A stretch of 34,896 bases of DNA from an uncultured Bryobacteraceae bacterium. GTDB taxonomy: Bacteria > Acidobacteriota > Terriglobia > Bryobacterales > Bryobacteraceae. Below, in pieces: positions 1-7,828 of this stretch. How positions within the stretch are numbered: the stretch's first letter is position 1; every line of letters starts with the position of its first letter. Below the pieces are notes generated by a model, which was not told where the DNA came from, searched no databases, and saw nothing but the letters and a program-made list of their open reading frames with translations. Made by a program: the position numbers and the translations under genes. The stretch covers positions 1 through 34,896 of the forward strand of contig CATPCJ010000003.1 of NCBI GenBank assembly GCA_955652915.1. The letters run 5' to 3'.

Positions 1-2
1 AA

Positions 3-713
3 TTGGATGTGGATGAAGACGAGTGGCGGCTCCGGTTGGAGGAGGAATGTCGGCGGCATCATATTGGGGTGGCGCGCTCAGTCGTTGTCTACCACTGTTG
101 GAAGCGGGCCGCGGAGGACGGTCTGTTGCGCTGGCCGCCGCGATTGAACCTCATTGCAGCATGTGAAATAAAGGCCAGCTGGTTCGACGCGGAGAGGAAA
201 ACATGGCACGCTACTCATGTTCGCGAAGGGCCCCGTGTGAAAGGCCAGCTTGAGCTGCTACTCCGCTTGGGACTCGATCGTGTGGGCTTTCTTCATCTCG
301 GTGCCACAAAGCCGAGAGCGGTCGAATCAATCAATCCCTGGTTCCTGGCCGGCCATGATGCTGCGATCGCCCGCAAGACAATGCCTTTCGTCTTTGCTCC
401 AAACGAAATGCCCCAATGCGGCTACTTTCAGGCAGTCGTAGGTAGTGTACCTTTCGCCTGCGAGGATCTCTCGGGTGCCGGAGGGGGGCTCACGGTCCAT
501 CAAGAAAGCCCGGCACTCGCCTCTCCAGCTCAAGACTGGAGGGGAGGACTCTTCCAGAGGCTGGCAGAATTGCCCAAGCCCCGTTCGCTCAGAGCATTCA
601 TACGCGCGTGTCCACATTGTGGCCAATGGCAGTTGGCCACGATTTCCGGAACGACCACTTGCCTCGCATGCCAGAAGGATTTGGATGTCAACGAAGAGCA
701 GCCGGTCTGTTGA
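3..713 (+). CDS. Hypothetical protein, 5'-truncated, possible nuclease-like core plus C-terminal zinc ribbon
   Basis: The frame is open from the first bases of the window and the earliest start is a TTG at 3, so the gene very likely begins upstream and 236 residues are visible. I do not recognise the family. Around residues 50-57 a hydrophobic strand leads into C-E-I-K-A, an E-x-K arrangement. It is followed by a K-G-Q-L-E-L-L-L helix and a second strand, R-V-G-F-L-H-L-G. That order resembles the core of PD-(D/E)xK nuclease-fold proteins, but no clear upstream acidic residue can be assigned, so this is only an inference. The C-terminus has two CxxC pairs (CPHC and CLAC, about residues 205-225), typical of a zinc ribbon. 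It lies upstream of, and on the same strand as, a toxin-antitoxin pair, but 259 bp away, so it is probably a separate unit. A nuclease role is plausible but unproven. Confidence 0.55.
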   Translation: MDVDEDEWRLRLEEECRRHHIGVARSVVVYHCWKRAAEDGLLRWPPRLNLIAACEIKASWFDAERKTWHATHVREGPRVKGQLELLLRLGLDRVGFLHLGATKPRAVESINPWFLAGHDAAIARKTMPFVFAPNEMPQCGYFQAVVGSVPFACEDLSGAGGGLTVHQESPALASPAQDWRGGLFQRLAELPKPRSLRAFIRACPHCGQWQLATISGTTTCLACQKDLDVNEEQPVC

Positions 714-944
714 ATGGGCCAGCCAAGAGCTTCTATCCAGAGTCTTGTACGCGGAACGCCCGAATAGAGATAAGCTAACTTTTCTGACCGAGCCCCAGAC
801 CTCGGGGGACACGTGAAAAGCGGCCCCAGATAGGGATTTTACTGAATGGTCTGTCCCGGCGAATCCTGATGTCTGAAAGACCTTTGTTATCTTCCTCGAT
901 AGCAATTGCTACGAGCGCCTCGGCTAATTGTTAGCTCTGAATAC

Positions 945-972
945 GTCAGAAAGATGTTATCATATTTCTGAC
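945..972 (+). promoter_or_regulatory. Perfect inverted repeat at the AbiEi start, likely autoregulatory operator
   Basis: GTCAGAAA (945-952) and TTTCTGAC (965-972) are exact reverse complements separated by 12 bases, and the second arm ends at the base before the ATG at 973. The spacer contains TTATCAT, which could serve as a -10 element; if so, the transcript would have almost no leader. Further half-site-like copies lie upstream: TTTCTGAC at 781-788 and GTCTGAAA at 871-878 (one mismatch). AbiEi antitoxins are known to repress their own operon by binding inverted repeats, so an operator is the natural reading. Confidence 0.6.
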
Positions 973-1569
973 ATGGGAGATCTCACTCTGAAGGTTTTGA
1001 AGCGCGCAAAAGCGGTGGGTCCGGGATCAGCACTCACCCCTAGGGCGTTCGATGACTTGGGCAATCGCGCTGCGGTTGATCAAGCACTGAGCCGATTGAC
1101 CAAAGCTGGCAAGATCAGACGAATCTCTCGAGGTGTCTACGATGTCCCCAAGGACCATCCCACGCTCGGTCCGCTCTCGCCCGACCCTGATGCCGTGGCG
1201 AGGGCTATCGCGGATCAGTCAGGATATCGCCTGCAACCGACGCCGGCGCGCGCGGCGAACGCGCTCGGTCTCTCCTCCCAGGTTCCCGCGCAGATCGTAT
1301 ATTTGATCGACGGCAGTTCGCGGAAGATCAAAGTCGGAAACCAGCTCATCCATTTTAAGCACGCGGGCCCAAGGGCCTTGTTGGGAGCGGGTACTCCCGA
1401 GGGTGTTGCTCTGCAGGCGATTCGTGCGTTTGGGCCGCACCACCTTAGCGCCGCCGTCATCCAGCAGCTCCGGCAAAACCTGCCATCAGCTGCAAAGACC
1501 GGACTGAAGAAGCTTGCGCATCATGCGCCCCGGTGGATGGCTTCTGCAATAGACGCGGTTACGGCTTAA
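973..1569 (+). CDS. AbiEi-type antitoxin, DUF6088-like winged-helix repressor (type IV TA)
   Basis: This 198-residue protein is the likely antitoxin and transcriptional repressor of a type IV toxin-antitoxin pair. Residues 1-60 form a winged-helix-type DNA-binding region. It has an alternation of helices (A-V-D-Q-A-L-S-R-L-T-K-A-G-K-I) and ends in R-I-S-R-G-V-Y-D-V-P-K, the wing signature seen in AbiEi/DUF6088 proteins. The rest resembles the AbiEi C-terminal domain. I chose the ATG at 973 over a TTG at 928 because the winged helix starts there and a perfect inverted repeat (945-972) would otherwise lie inside the coding region. A nucleotidyltransferase toxin gene follows after 19 bp, the classic antitoxin-then-toxin order. 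In this family the antitoxin neutralises the toxin without forming a stable complex and also represses the operon. The family call is firm; activity is inferred. Confidence 0.85.
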   Translation: MGDLTLKVLKRAKAVGPGSALTPRAFDDLGNRAAVDQALSRLTKAGKIRRISRGVYDVPKDHPTLGPLSPDPDAVARAIADQSGYRLQPTPARAANALGLSSQVPAQIVYLIDGSSRKIKVGNQLIHFKHAGPRALLGAGTPEGVALQAIRAFGPHHLSAAVIQQLRQNLPSAAKTGLKKLAHHAPRWMASAIDAVTA

Positions 1570-1588
1570 TATTAGGGCGAGTCCACAG

Positions 1589-2605
1589 ATGGATCAGTTT
1601 GCCCTACTCCCCGCCGCCGAACGCGCAACCGTTTTCCGCGAGGCCGCGGCCCGCTCGCGGCTGGGTTCTGCCACGATCCTTGAAAAAGATTTCTGGGTCT
1701 GCTGGGCGCTTCAGCGAATCTTCTCGAGTTCCACGTTGCCGGGGCCTCTCTTCAAAGGTGGAACCTCGCTGTCGAAGGCCTACAAGGTCATCGAGCGTTT
1801 TTCTGAAGACGTTGACATCGTCCTCGACCGCCATGCCCTCGGATTCATCGGAGAGCAGGACCCTACCAACATCGCGGGCACTAACAAACGCAACCGGAAA
1901 CTGGATGAATTGGCAGGCAAGTGTTCTGAGACTGTTCAGGGCAGCATCCGCGACGAGCTTCAAAACTCCTTTCGCTCGGTCCTCGGGGAGGCGGATTGGA
2001 AGATCAGCGAGGATCCGGCCGACGCCGATCAGCAGAGCCTCTTGTTCGCTTATCCGCTCGGCTTAGAAGCGGACCGGTACGGCTTGGGTACCTACATTCG
2101 TCCAGTTGTTCGACTGGAGTTCGGATGCCGGGGGGATGTGTGGCCCTCTGAGCGCCAATCGATCCAGCCGTACATTGCGGACGTGCTCCCCGACATATTG
2201 GCTCAGCCGACCGCAGAAGTCCATGTTCTTCGCCCTGAACGCACCTTTTGGGAAAAGGCCACGTTGCTCCATGCGGTCTTCCATTCGGGCAAGATGCCGC
2301 CCCGCCTCTCGCGGCACCACTACGACTTGGCTCGTTTATATCGGCAGGAGTACGGGCAGCTTGCGATGAAAGATTTCGGCCTGCTAGCAAGCGTAGTTGA
2401 GCACAAGAAGATTTTCTTCCGAGAAGCCGGGGCGCGGTACGATCTGGCCAAGCCCGGGAGCCTTCGAGTATGCCCTCCGGAATCCAGCGTTGCGCAGATT
2501 CGAAGCGACTACCGGGACATGCGGGAGATGTTCTTTACTGAAGCTCCACCGTTCGATACCGTGATGGCCGATCTGAGAGAGCTCGAAGACCGGGTCAATC
2601 GGTGA
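1589..2605 (+). CDS. AbiEii-type nucleotidyltransferase toxin (type IV TA)
   Basis: The 338-residue product carries the nucleotidyltransferase signature of AbiEii toxins. F-K-G-G-T-S-L-S-K at about residues 51-59 is followed after a short helix by F-S-E-D-V-D-I, the paired acidic metal-binding residues. Further conserved blocks are R-T-F-W-E-K-A-T-L-L-H (about 213-223) and R-H-H-Y-D-L-A-R-L-Y (about 236-245), matching the later motifs of the family. Family members transfer nucleotides to RNA, in characterised cases tRNA acceptor ends, and cause reversible growth arrest that can abort phage infection. All signature residues are present and the reading frame is unbroken, so the toxin may be functional. 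It is probably co-transcribed with the antitoxin 19 bp upstream and repressed through the palindrome at 945-972. The segment ends near a truncated tRNA gene, which fits a horizontally acquired defence island. Confidence 0.88.
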   Translation: MDQFALLPAAERATVFREAAARSRLGSATILEKDFWVCWALQRIFSSSTLPGPLFKGGTSLSKAYKVIERFSEDVDIVLDRHALGFIGEQDPTNIAGTNKRNRKLDELAGKCSETVQGSIRDELQNSFRSVLGEADWKISEDPADADQQSLLFAYPLGLEADRYGLGTYIRPVVRLEFGCRGDVWPSERQSIQPYIADVLPDILAQPTAEVHVLRPERTFWEKATLLHAVFHSGKMPPRLSRHHYDLARLYRQEYGQLAMKDFGLLASVVEHKKIFFREAGARYDLAKPGSLRVCPPESSVAQIRSDYRDMREMFFTEAPPFDTVMADLRELEDRVNR

Positions 2606-2773
2606 ACACATACGGGGCGTAATCGTTCGGGCCCGATCGCACCGTGGCAAAACCGTGTCAAAACTCTTTGTATTGGAGCCGCTGGGGTTAGCTTTGAGCG
2701 AAAAGCAGATTCCCCAAATTGTTGAAACCATTAGAAGCGTGGAGAATTCAAAGAAGCTTTGGAGGCCGTCGCG
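2606..2773. other. Non-coding junction between toxin gene and tRNA fragment
   Basis: No convincing gene is visible. One forward frame stays open from about 2604 to a stop that falls inside the tRNA fragment (near 2780). It would encode a short peptide including E-P-L-G-L-A-L-S-E-K-Q-I-P-Q, but it lacks a good start codon and ribosome binding site. It may be the decayed end of a former element gene; I cannot assign it. Confidence 0.3.
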
Positions 2774-2816
2774 CTGCGTGTGAAGCAGGCGCTCTAACCA
2801 ACTGAGCTACGCGCCC
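2774..2816 (-). tRNA. Truncated tRNA-Val(CAC), 5' part only
   Basis: Read leftward from 2816, the sequence gives a textbook tRNA start: seven-base acceptor strand GGGCGCG, T-A at positions 8-9, D-arm GCTC..GAGC with loop AGTTGGTTA, then anticodon stem CCTGC, loop TTCACAC and GCAG. The loop gives anticodon CAC (2780-2782), which reads the valine codon GTG. Homology stops after GCAG. The next base (C) breaks the anticodon stem, and there is no variable loop, T-arm or matching acceptor 3' strand within 150 bases downstream. The gene therefore cannot yield a normal tRNA. It marks the junction between the AbiE segment and the conserved chromosome. It may be a relic of tRNA-targeted integration or of a deletion. 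Confidence 0.8.
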
Positions 2817-2845
2817 CAAACTTGCAAACTGCCTTTCATTTTACC

Positions 2846-4039
2846 TTAGCGCGCATTCTTGTACACGTGACCGGCCTTCATCACGAACACCACCTTGCGC
2901 ACCGCCGTGATATCTTCTAGCGGATTCCCGGCGACGGCGACGATGTCCGCCTCCATCCCCTCCGCAATCGCGCCGATTTTATCCTGCAGGCCCAGGGATT
3001 CCGCGGCCAGCGAGGTCCCGCTCACAATCGCATCCATGGTCCCCTGTCCCCCGTCCTTCACGCGATAAATGAATTCTTCCGCATTACGGCCGTGCGAGCC
3101 CGCGACGGCATCGGTGCCGAGTACGATCTTCACATGATGCGCCATCGCCTTCTTCAGCACATCGGCCATCATCGGAATGCCCTTCTCCATGTACGTGAAG
3201 CCTTCTTCCGTATAATTGCCGATGCCCAGAAACTTCTGCTTGTTCTCCAGATAGTTGTGGAGCACCAGAAAATTCGGATCGAAGTACGTGCCGTGCTCCG
3301 CCATCGCTTGCAGGGTCGCATCATCCAGGAACGCGCCGTGCTCCATCGACGTGCAGCCCGCCTTCACCGCCGCCATCGCGCCACCCGGAGCGTGCGCGTG
3401 AACTACGGAGCGCAAGCCTAGCGCCTTCGCTTCGCCGCAAGCAGCTTGCACTTGTTCATCGGTCATGGTCTGCTTCCCGCCGTCGCGGATACTCGCGGTC
3501 GCGAACAACTTGATGACGTCCGCGCCATCGTCCTTCATTTTTCGGACGTAGGCACGGATTTTTTCCGGATCGCCCGTGTTCTCATTCACGGAACGTAGCG
3601 ACGTGATAATCCGCGGGCCGGGAATTACGCCGCGTACTATGAGGTCGCGAACATCGCCATCGATCGCCGACCCCAAACTCTGCACGGTGGTGAAGCCGCC
3701 AATCAACGTCGCGTACGCATTGCCCTCGGCATACAACGCGGATTGCTGCGGCGTCTCTTTGCTGCCGCGTCCGCCATCATCCAGCCGATTATCCTTATTG
3801 AAATGCCATCCAAGATGCACATGCGTATCGATCCATCCAGGCATGACGGTCAGGCCGGTCAAATCGTGGGTCGCGCTCCCGCGGGCATTGACGATGCTCA
3901 CGATCCGGCTTCCATTGAGCACGATCGTTTTGTCTTTGAGGATGTGACCCTTTCCATCCAGAATCGTGGACGTCTTAATAGAGATAGTCTGCGCCCATGC
4001 CGCGCCAAATAACAGGAATACGATGCCCGTAACTTTCAT
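2846..4039 (-). CDS. Exported metal-dependent amidohydrolase (imidazolonepropionase/prolidase-like)
   Basis: This 397-residue enzyme has an N-terminal signal peptide (hydrophobic residues 5-15, cleavage near A-W-A-Q) and an amidohydrolase barrel. The metal ligands are all visible: H-V-H (73, 75) after strand 1, K177 in V-I-K-L-F as the usual carboxylated lysine, H-A-H (214, 216), E-H-G (H234) and G-T-D (D310). A short composite beta-sandwich domain occupies both ends (T-I-L-D-G-K-G-H near residue 25 and A-D-I-V-A-V-A-G-N-P-L near the end). This pattern matches exported amidohydrolases related to Xaa-Pro dipeptidases and imidazolonepropionase; the substrate cannot be read from sequence. The gene is divergent from the DUF2934 gene across a 67-bp gap. 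It looks intact and chromosomal in style, and lies just beyond the tRNA fragment. Confidence 0.88.
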   Translation of the reverse strand: MKVTGIVFLLFGAAWAQTISIKTSTILDGKGHILKDKTIVLNGSRIVSIVNARGSATHDLTGLTVMPGWIDTHVHLGWHFNKDNRLDDGGRGSKETPQQSALYAEGNAYATLIGGFTTVQSLGSAIDGDVRDLIVRGVIPGPRIITSLRSVNENTGDPEKIRAYVRKMKDDGADVIKLFATASIRDGGKQTMTDEQVQAACGEAKALGLRSVVHAHAPGGAMAAVKAGCTSMEHGAFLDDATLQAMAEHGTYFDPNFLVLHNYLENKQKFLGIGNYTEEGFTYMEKGIPMMADVLKKAMAHHVKIVLGTDAVAGSHGRNAEEFIYRVKDGGQGTMDAIVSGTSLAAESLGLQDKIGAIAEGMEADIVAVAGNPLEDITAVRKVVFVMKAGHVYKNAR

Positions 4040-4106
4040 AGTGTTAGGTAGTTTACCGCAAGAAACATTTCCGAACCTTTCGGCATATCGGTTCGTCTAA
4101 TAAGGC

Positions 4107-4493
4107 ATGAGTTTGGCCGAGATTGGATCTCCAACAAAAAGAGAGGCTAGGCGGGCCTACCAACAGGCATTTCATTATTTTTCAGAGTGCGTGCGGCATC
4201 TGCAATCTGTGATTCACGATCCACATCCCGACCTGGCGGCGATCGAAGCCGCTTTGCTAGAGGTCGAGAAAGCGCGCGTGGCTTACGATAGGCGCAGGGA
4301 TGCGCTTGCGCGTCAATTACTTCCTTTGAAGTCCGGCGTTTTTCCCAGCACCGATTCCCAGGCAGCGGTCTCCGAACATGTCAAAGACATTGCGGAAATT
4401 CTGTGGGAGGCGGCCGGAAAACCCGATGGCACCGCCGCCGACGACTGGCGGAAAGCCGAAGAGATTGTAAAGCGCGCGGTAGCAGCCGCTTAG
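4107..4493 (+). CDS. DUF2934-like protein
   Basis: A 128-residue soluble protein without signal peptide or membrane segment. The N-terminal two thirds are mostly helical and charged (E-A-R-R-A-Y-Q-Q-A-F-H-Y-F at 13-25; a long helix around 50-80). The C-terminal 35 residues (I-A-E-I-L-W-E-A-A-G-K-P-D-G and D-D-W-R-K-A-E-E-I-V) resemble DUF2934, a short helical motif common in Acidobacteria and Proteobacteria whose function is unknown. Homologues typically carry D-W-x-x-A-E in this place, as here. The ATG at 4107 is the first start after the divergent promoter gap; only AAGG very close to the ATG resembles a Shine-Dalgarno sequence. It converges on the DUF1501 gene with 16 bp between stops. No function can be assigned. 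Confidence 0.65.
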   Translation: MSLAEIGSPTKREARRAYQQAFHYFSECVRHLQSVIHDPHPDLAAIEAALLEVEKARVAYDRRRDALARQLLPLKSGVFPSTDSQAAVSEHVKDIAEILWEAAGKPDGTAADDWRKAEEIVKRAVAAA

Positions 4494-4509
4494 ATTACTT
4501 CACCGGATC

Positions 4510-5880
4510 CTACGACCAAAGTTCGTTGATGGGCCCGTACAAATCCTGGTCGGAAAATGGAACGTATTCGAAACCGCGCTTAAAGGGATCGTCCCGGCGT
4601 ACCGTGGTCCAATCGATACCCAACGCGGAATAGATGGTGGCCTCGATGTCCTCGGCTTTCACTTCACGGCCTCTGGACCAACCCGGATCTTTGATCGACG
4701 CTCCGGTGGAATCGGTGGCGCCGATGGCTCGCATGCCTCGAACCTTCGCTCCCGCAAAAAACGCTGTTTGCTGCAGGTGATGATCCCGGCCGCCATTCAG
4801 ATTCAACGGCCCCACTGTCCGACCGAACTCACCCATTGCAACGATCAAGGTCTGATCCAGAGTGCCGTCCGCCTTCAAGTCGGCAATGAGCGTTCCGAGA
4901 CCCGAATCGAATTGTCTGGCCATGGATTGTAAGTTCGAGTTCGGCGCATAGATGTTCACGTGATGGTCCCAGCTTCCAAACGAGATCTGGATAAACCGGG
5001 TGCCCAGGTTCGACCGCAGCAAGTTGCGCGCGGTTATGCAGGCATTTCCGAAACTCGAATTACCATACGCGTTACGAGTGGTCTGGTCGAAGTTGAACAC
5101 CTGCGTCACGGCGTTGTTGTACATCATTCGCCGCGCCGAGAGACTCATGTTAAAGACATCCGAGGTGGCCGGCCCGAGTTGCGGATCGGCTTCCAGCTCA
5201 GTATCGATATCCAGCTTCATCCCGAAGCGCCGGTCTAGGACATCCGGGCCGGACGGGTTTGTCGAATTCGTAATTCCCGCGCCGTTCGGGCTGACATAGA
5301 ATGGGGCGTCGTCCGCCGGAAAATAGCCGGCGCCCGGACCATCCGAGGCATTGAGCGAAATGAATGGAGGAAGGGTGCGATTCTCCGGCTTCGCTCCCAG
5401 TTCCATTGCGACGACCGATCCAATGTGCGGAGCGATCTTCGATAATCCCGAGACTGGATTCCTTCCGATCTGTACCCATGTTTGCGCGATGCCGTGCGCG
5501 GTTGCCCAGGCGCGGCTCGAGCGCACCAGCGCGATCGAATCCAGTTGATTCGCCAGGTTGGGCATCAGGCCCTGCGGGAAACGCAGATCGCCATACGTGG
5601 TTGGATTGAAATACGACGGCGTCCAGGAGCCTTCCTTCAAGTCGAATGTGTCGATGTGGCTGGGCGCGCCGGTCAGCAGTACGAAGATGCAATTCTTCGC
5701 CGTCCCGATCGGTGTAACCGCGGCTTTCGCGATATTTTCCATTGGCCGCGTAGGCAGCAGATAATATCCACCGACCGCTGTCGCCAGGTGCCGGAAAAAG
5801 GTGCGGCGTCCCACGTGCGGCGCCCGCCAGAACTGCGTGCCTTTGATCTTGCTCCAGTCGAATCCAAATCTATCTTTCAT
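4510..5880 (-). CDS. DUF1501 protein, Tat-exported
   Basis: A 456-residue DUF1501 protein, a member of the alkaline phosphatase/sulfatase-like superfamily common in Planctomycetes and Acidobacteria. A twin-arginine signal is visible (G-R-R-T-F-F-R-H-L-A, arginines at 25-26, followed by a hydrophobic stretch). Family landmarks include I-F-V-L-L-T-G-A-P-S-H-I-D-T-F-D near residue 70, the S-W-D-H-H block and a late G-E-F-G-R-T segment followed by G-R-D-H-H. The frame is open further upstream to 6006, but I chose the ATG at 5880: it has GGAG about 10 bases upstream and follows the stop of the DUF1549 gene by 16 bp, while the longer version would overlap that gene. DUF1501 genes nearly always travel with DUF1549/DUF1553 genes, as here, so the two products probably act together outside the cytoplasm. 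The biochemical role is unknown. Confidence 0.9.
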   Translation of the reverse strand: MKDRFGFDWSKIKGTQFWRAPHVGRRTFFRHLATAVGGYYLLPTRPMENIAKAAVTPIGTAKNCIFVLLTGAPSHIDTFDLKEGSWTPSYFNPTTYGDLRFPQGLMPNLANQLDSIALVRSSRAWATAHGIAQTWVQIGRNPVSGLSKIAPHIGSVVAMELGAKPENRTLPPFISLNASDGPGAGYFPADDAPFYVSPNGAGITNSTNPSGPDVLDRRFGMKLDIDTELEADPQLGPATSDVFNMSLSARRMMYNNAVTQVFNFDQTTRNAYGNSSFGNACITARNLLRSNLGTRFIQISFGSWDHHVNIYAPNSNLQSMARQFDSGLGTLIADLKADGTLDQTLIVAMGEFGRTVGPLNLNGGRDHHLQQTAFFAGAKVRGMRAIGATDSTGASIKDPGWSRGREVKAEDIEATIYSALGIDWTTVRRDDPFKRGFEYVPFSDQDLYGPINELWS

Positions 5881-5896
5881 GGCTGTTTCTCCGGCC

Positions 5897-7807
5897 TCAA
5901 TAACTAAACAGAAAATCCAACTTGTTGATGGATACCCAGGCCAGGTCCTCCAGAACGGTGTTCCGCGCTGTGGCCGAAGTTGCCTTCTGCAAGTAGGGAA
6001 GCGCATGCGCGCGCTCGTAGTCGGTAGGTTTGCGCGACAGGAACGTCAGGAACAACTGGTCGAGCATGGCGCTGTTGTCGGCGATCTTGGAAATTGCGGT
6101 CAGTGTGGGGGATGCGGAAACCTTCGCGCGGCTCATGACAAAGTTGTCGTTCATCAAATTGAGTTGTTGCAGGATGGAACTGGACTGGCTGCGCTGCGTT
6201 GTGTCGCGATTTCCACGCAGAAACGAATTCAAAAAGTTCGCAACCGCGCCGTTATTTCGAGGCTCGGATGTGTCCGGAAATTGCATGGCGTACTGCACCG
6301 TCCCCATGTTTTGAATCGTGTATTTGTTCAGGACGCCAGTGGCGACGGAGATCGCGTCGTGAATCTCTTCCGCGTCCAGCCGCCGGGGATAATGCCTGGC
6401 AAACAACGGAACGTACTCCAAATTCCAATCACCGTCATAACGTGAACTCAGTTGGTACGCGGACGATTGCGCGATCAAACGCAAGAACCCTCGCAGATCG
6501 AAGTCGCTATTCGCCAGAGCCTGCGCGAGTTTCTCGAGCAACTGGGGATGTGTGGCTTGAAAATCCCAGGGCGCCGGTGGAGGATTGCTGGGATCCAATC
6601 TGGCGGGATCGAGTTGATCCACCGGATCCACCAAACCGAGGTTGAACATTGCTTTCCAAAGTCGATTGGCGAAGTTGCGCGCGAACATCGGATCTGTCGT
6701 GACGGCTTGCGCAAAAGCAAATCGCCAATTTCCGTCGGTGGGCGTGGCGCCGGTAGCCTGATACACCGGCGTCAGGGTTTTCGTGGCGCCGAAAGCAACT
6801 CGATTCGGCCGATTCCCATAATTCGTGTTCAGATCGTAGCTGACGTTGGTGTACGTGTCGGAGACGATAGTGCTGTTGAGGTACGGATCGGTCGAAACCT
6901 GGCCCGGAGGCGGAGTCGCGGCAGGGTACCGGGTTAGACGCGTGCGGGAAAAAAAGGCCGCCATGCGTTCGGCGTCGGCTCGCGTAGTCTGCTTCCCCCA
7001 CAAACTTAGTTGATCCAAGTGCCCGTTGCCATTGTGGCAAAGCAGGCAGTCGTAGTGCCCTTCGCCCAACAGCGACGTGGCGCTGCGGACCAGCATCCCG
7101 TCGTAAGTATCTTGCGCGGGACCTCCCGTGATACTTCCACCAATGATGAAATTTGACGCGCCGCTGGCAAAGTCATAATTGTTCCCAATCATCACGATGG
7201 AATCCCAGGCAATAGAACGAAGCGGCGTCCAGCCGGCTACAGACCAATAGAGGTATTTGTAAAACTGATTGCGTCCATCGATCTGACGATTCGTCGCCGC
7301 GGTTACTTGCGCGACGTTGTTCACCAGCACATCACCCAGCCACATGGCCCACTTGTCGTTGAACTCGGGTGAATACAGAAGCTTCTCGATCACCGCATCG
7401 CGCTTGCCCGGATCGGTGTTCGCCACAAAGTCCTGCACGTCGCTGGCCGCCGGGATTCGCCCGGTCAGGTCAAGGCTGATGCGGCGGAAGAATTCTTCGT
7501 CGGTGGTGAGACGCGCTGGCTGTACGTTCATATTCGCCAGCTTGTCGAAGATCTCATCATCGATCAAGTTGCGACGTTCCAAAGGACTGGCGATGGCGGC
7601 GCTTTTTCCCGCTGCCATGGCGGACTTTTGGAATTGCTGCGCGCGCTGATGAACGGATAGCCGTGCGCGAGCCTCGGCAGCGAGAAATTTATCGGGAGCG
7701 GCTTGAAAGCTGCAGTTGTAGCCGGAGACACCGGAAGAGTCGTCGTCCTGTCCCCATAAGCCAACCACCCCAAATACGAAGAGGAACCCCAAGAAACAAT
7801 GCTTCAT
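5897..7807 (-). CDS. DUF1549/DUF1553 exported protein with a CxxCH haem-type motif
   Basis: A 636-residue protein with an N-terminal signal peptide (hydrophobic residues 4-18, cleavage near W-G-Q). The DUF1549 region spans about 80-260 and includes F-F-R-R-I-S-L-D-L-T-G-R-I-P, a hallmark of the family. A CLLCH motif lies at 254-258 (C254, C257, H258), a c-type haem attachment sequence. The C-terminal half contains the DUF1553 region with R-D-T-T-Q-R and L-L-N-D-x-F-like blocks (here L-N-L-M-N-D-N-F-V). A strong ribosome binding site, GGGGA, precedes the ATG. Many relatives carry an extra N-terminal cytochrome (PSCyt) domain; here that domain is absent and a single CxxCH sits inside the DUF1549 segment. 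It is the first gene of the pair with DUF1501, 16 bp downstream. Redox activity is possible but not established. Confidence 0.9.
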   Translation of the reverse strand: MKHCFLGFLFVFGVVGLWGQDDDSSGVSGYNCSFQAAPDKFLAAEARARLSVHQRAQQFQKSAMAAGKSAAIASPLERRNLIDDEIFDKLANMNVQPARLTTDEEFFRRISLDLTGRIPAASDVQDFVANTDPGKRDAVIEKLLYSPEFNDKWAMWLGDVLVNNVAQVTAATNRQIDGRNQFYKYLYWSVAGWTPLRSIAWDSIVMIGNNYDFASGASNFIIGGSITGGPAQDTYDGMLVRSATSLLGEGHYDCLLCHNGNGHLDQLSLWGKQTTRADAERMAAFFSRTRLTRYPAATPPPGQVSTDPYLNSTIVSDTYTNVSYDLNTNYGNRPNRVAFGATKTLTPVYQATGATPTDGNWRFAFAQAVTTDPMFARNFANRLWKAMFNLGLVDPVDQLDPARLDPSNPPPAPWDFQATHPQLLEKLAQALANSDFDLRGFLRLIAQSSAYQLSSRYDGDWNLEYVPLFARHYPRRLDAEEIHDAISVATGVLNKYTIQNMGTVQYAMQFPDTSEPRNNGAVANFLNSFLRGNRDTTQRSQSSSILQQLNLMNDNFVMSRAKVSASPTLTAISKIADNSAMLDQLFLTFLSRKPTDYERAHALPYLQKATSATARNTVLEDLAWVSINKLDFLFSY

Positions 7808-7828
7808 ACACCATCCCCAAAACTCACC

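Noticed and set aside
2606-2780. A short open frame as an integrase fragment
   Set aside because: No catalytic motif, start codon or ribosome binding site; the resemblance was too vague to support.
5801-6445. A 214-codon forward frame across the DUF1501/DUF1549 junction
   Set aside because: It is antisense to two conserved genes with no family signature.
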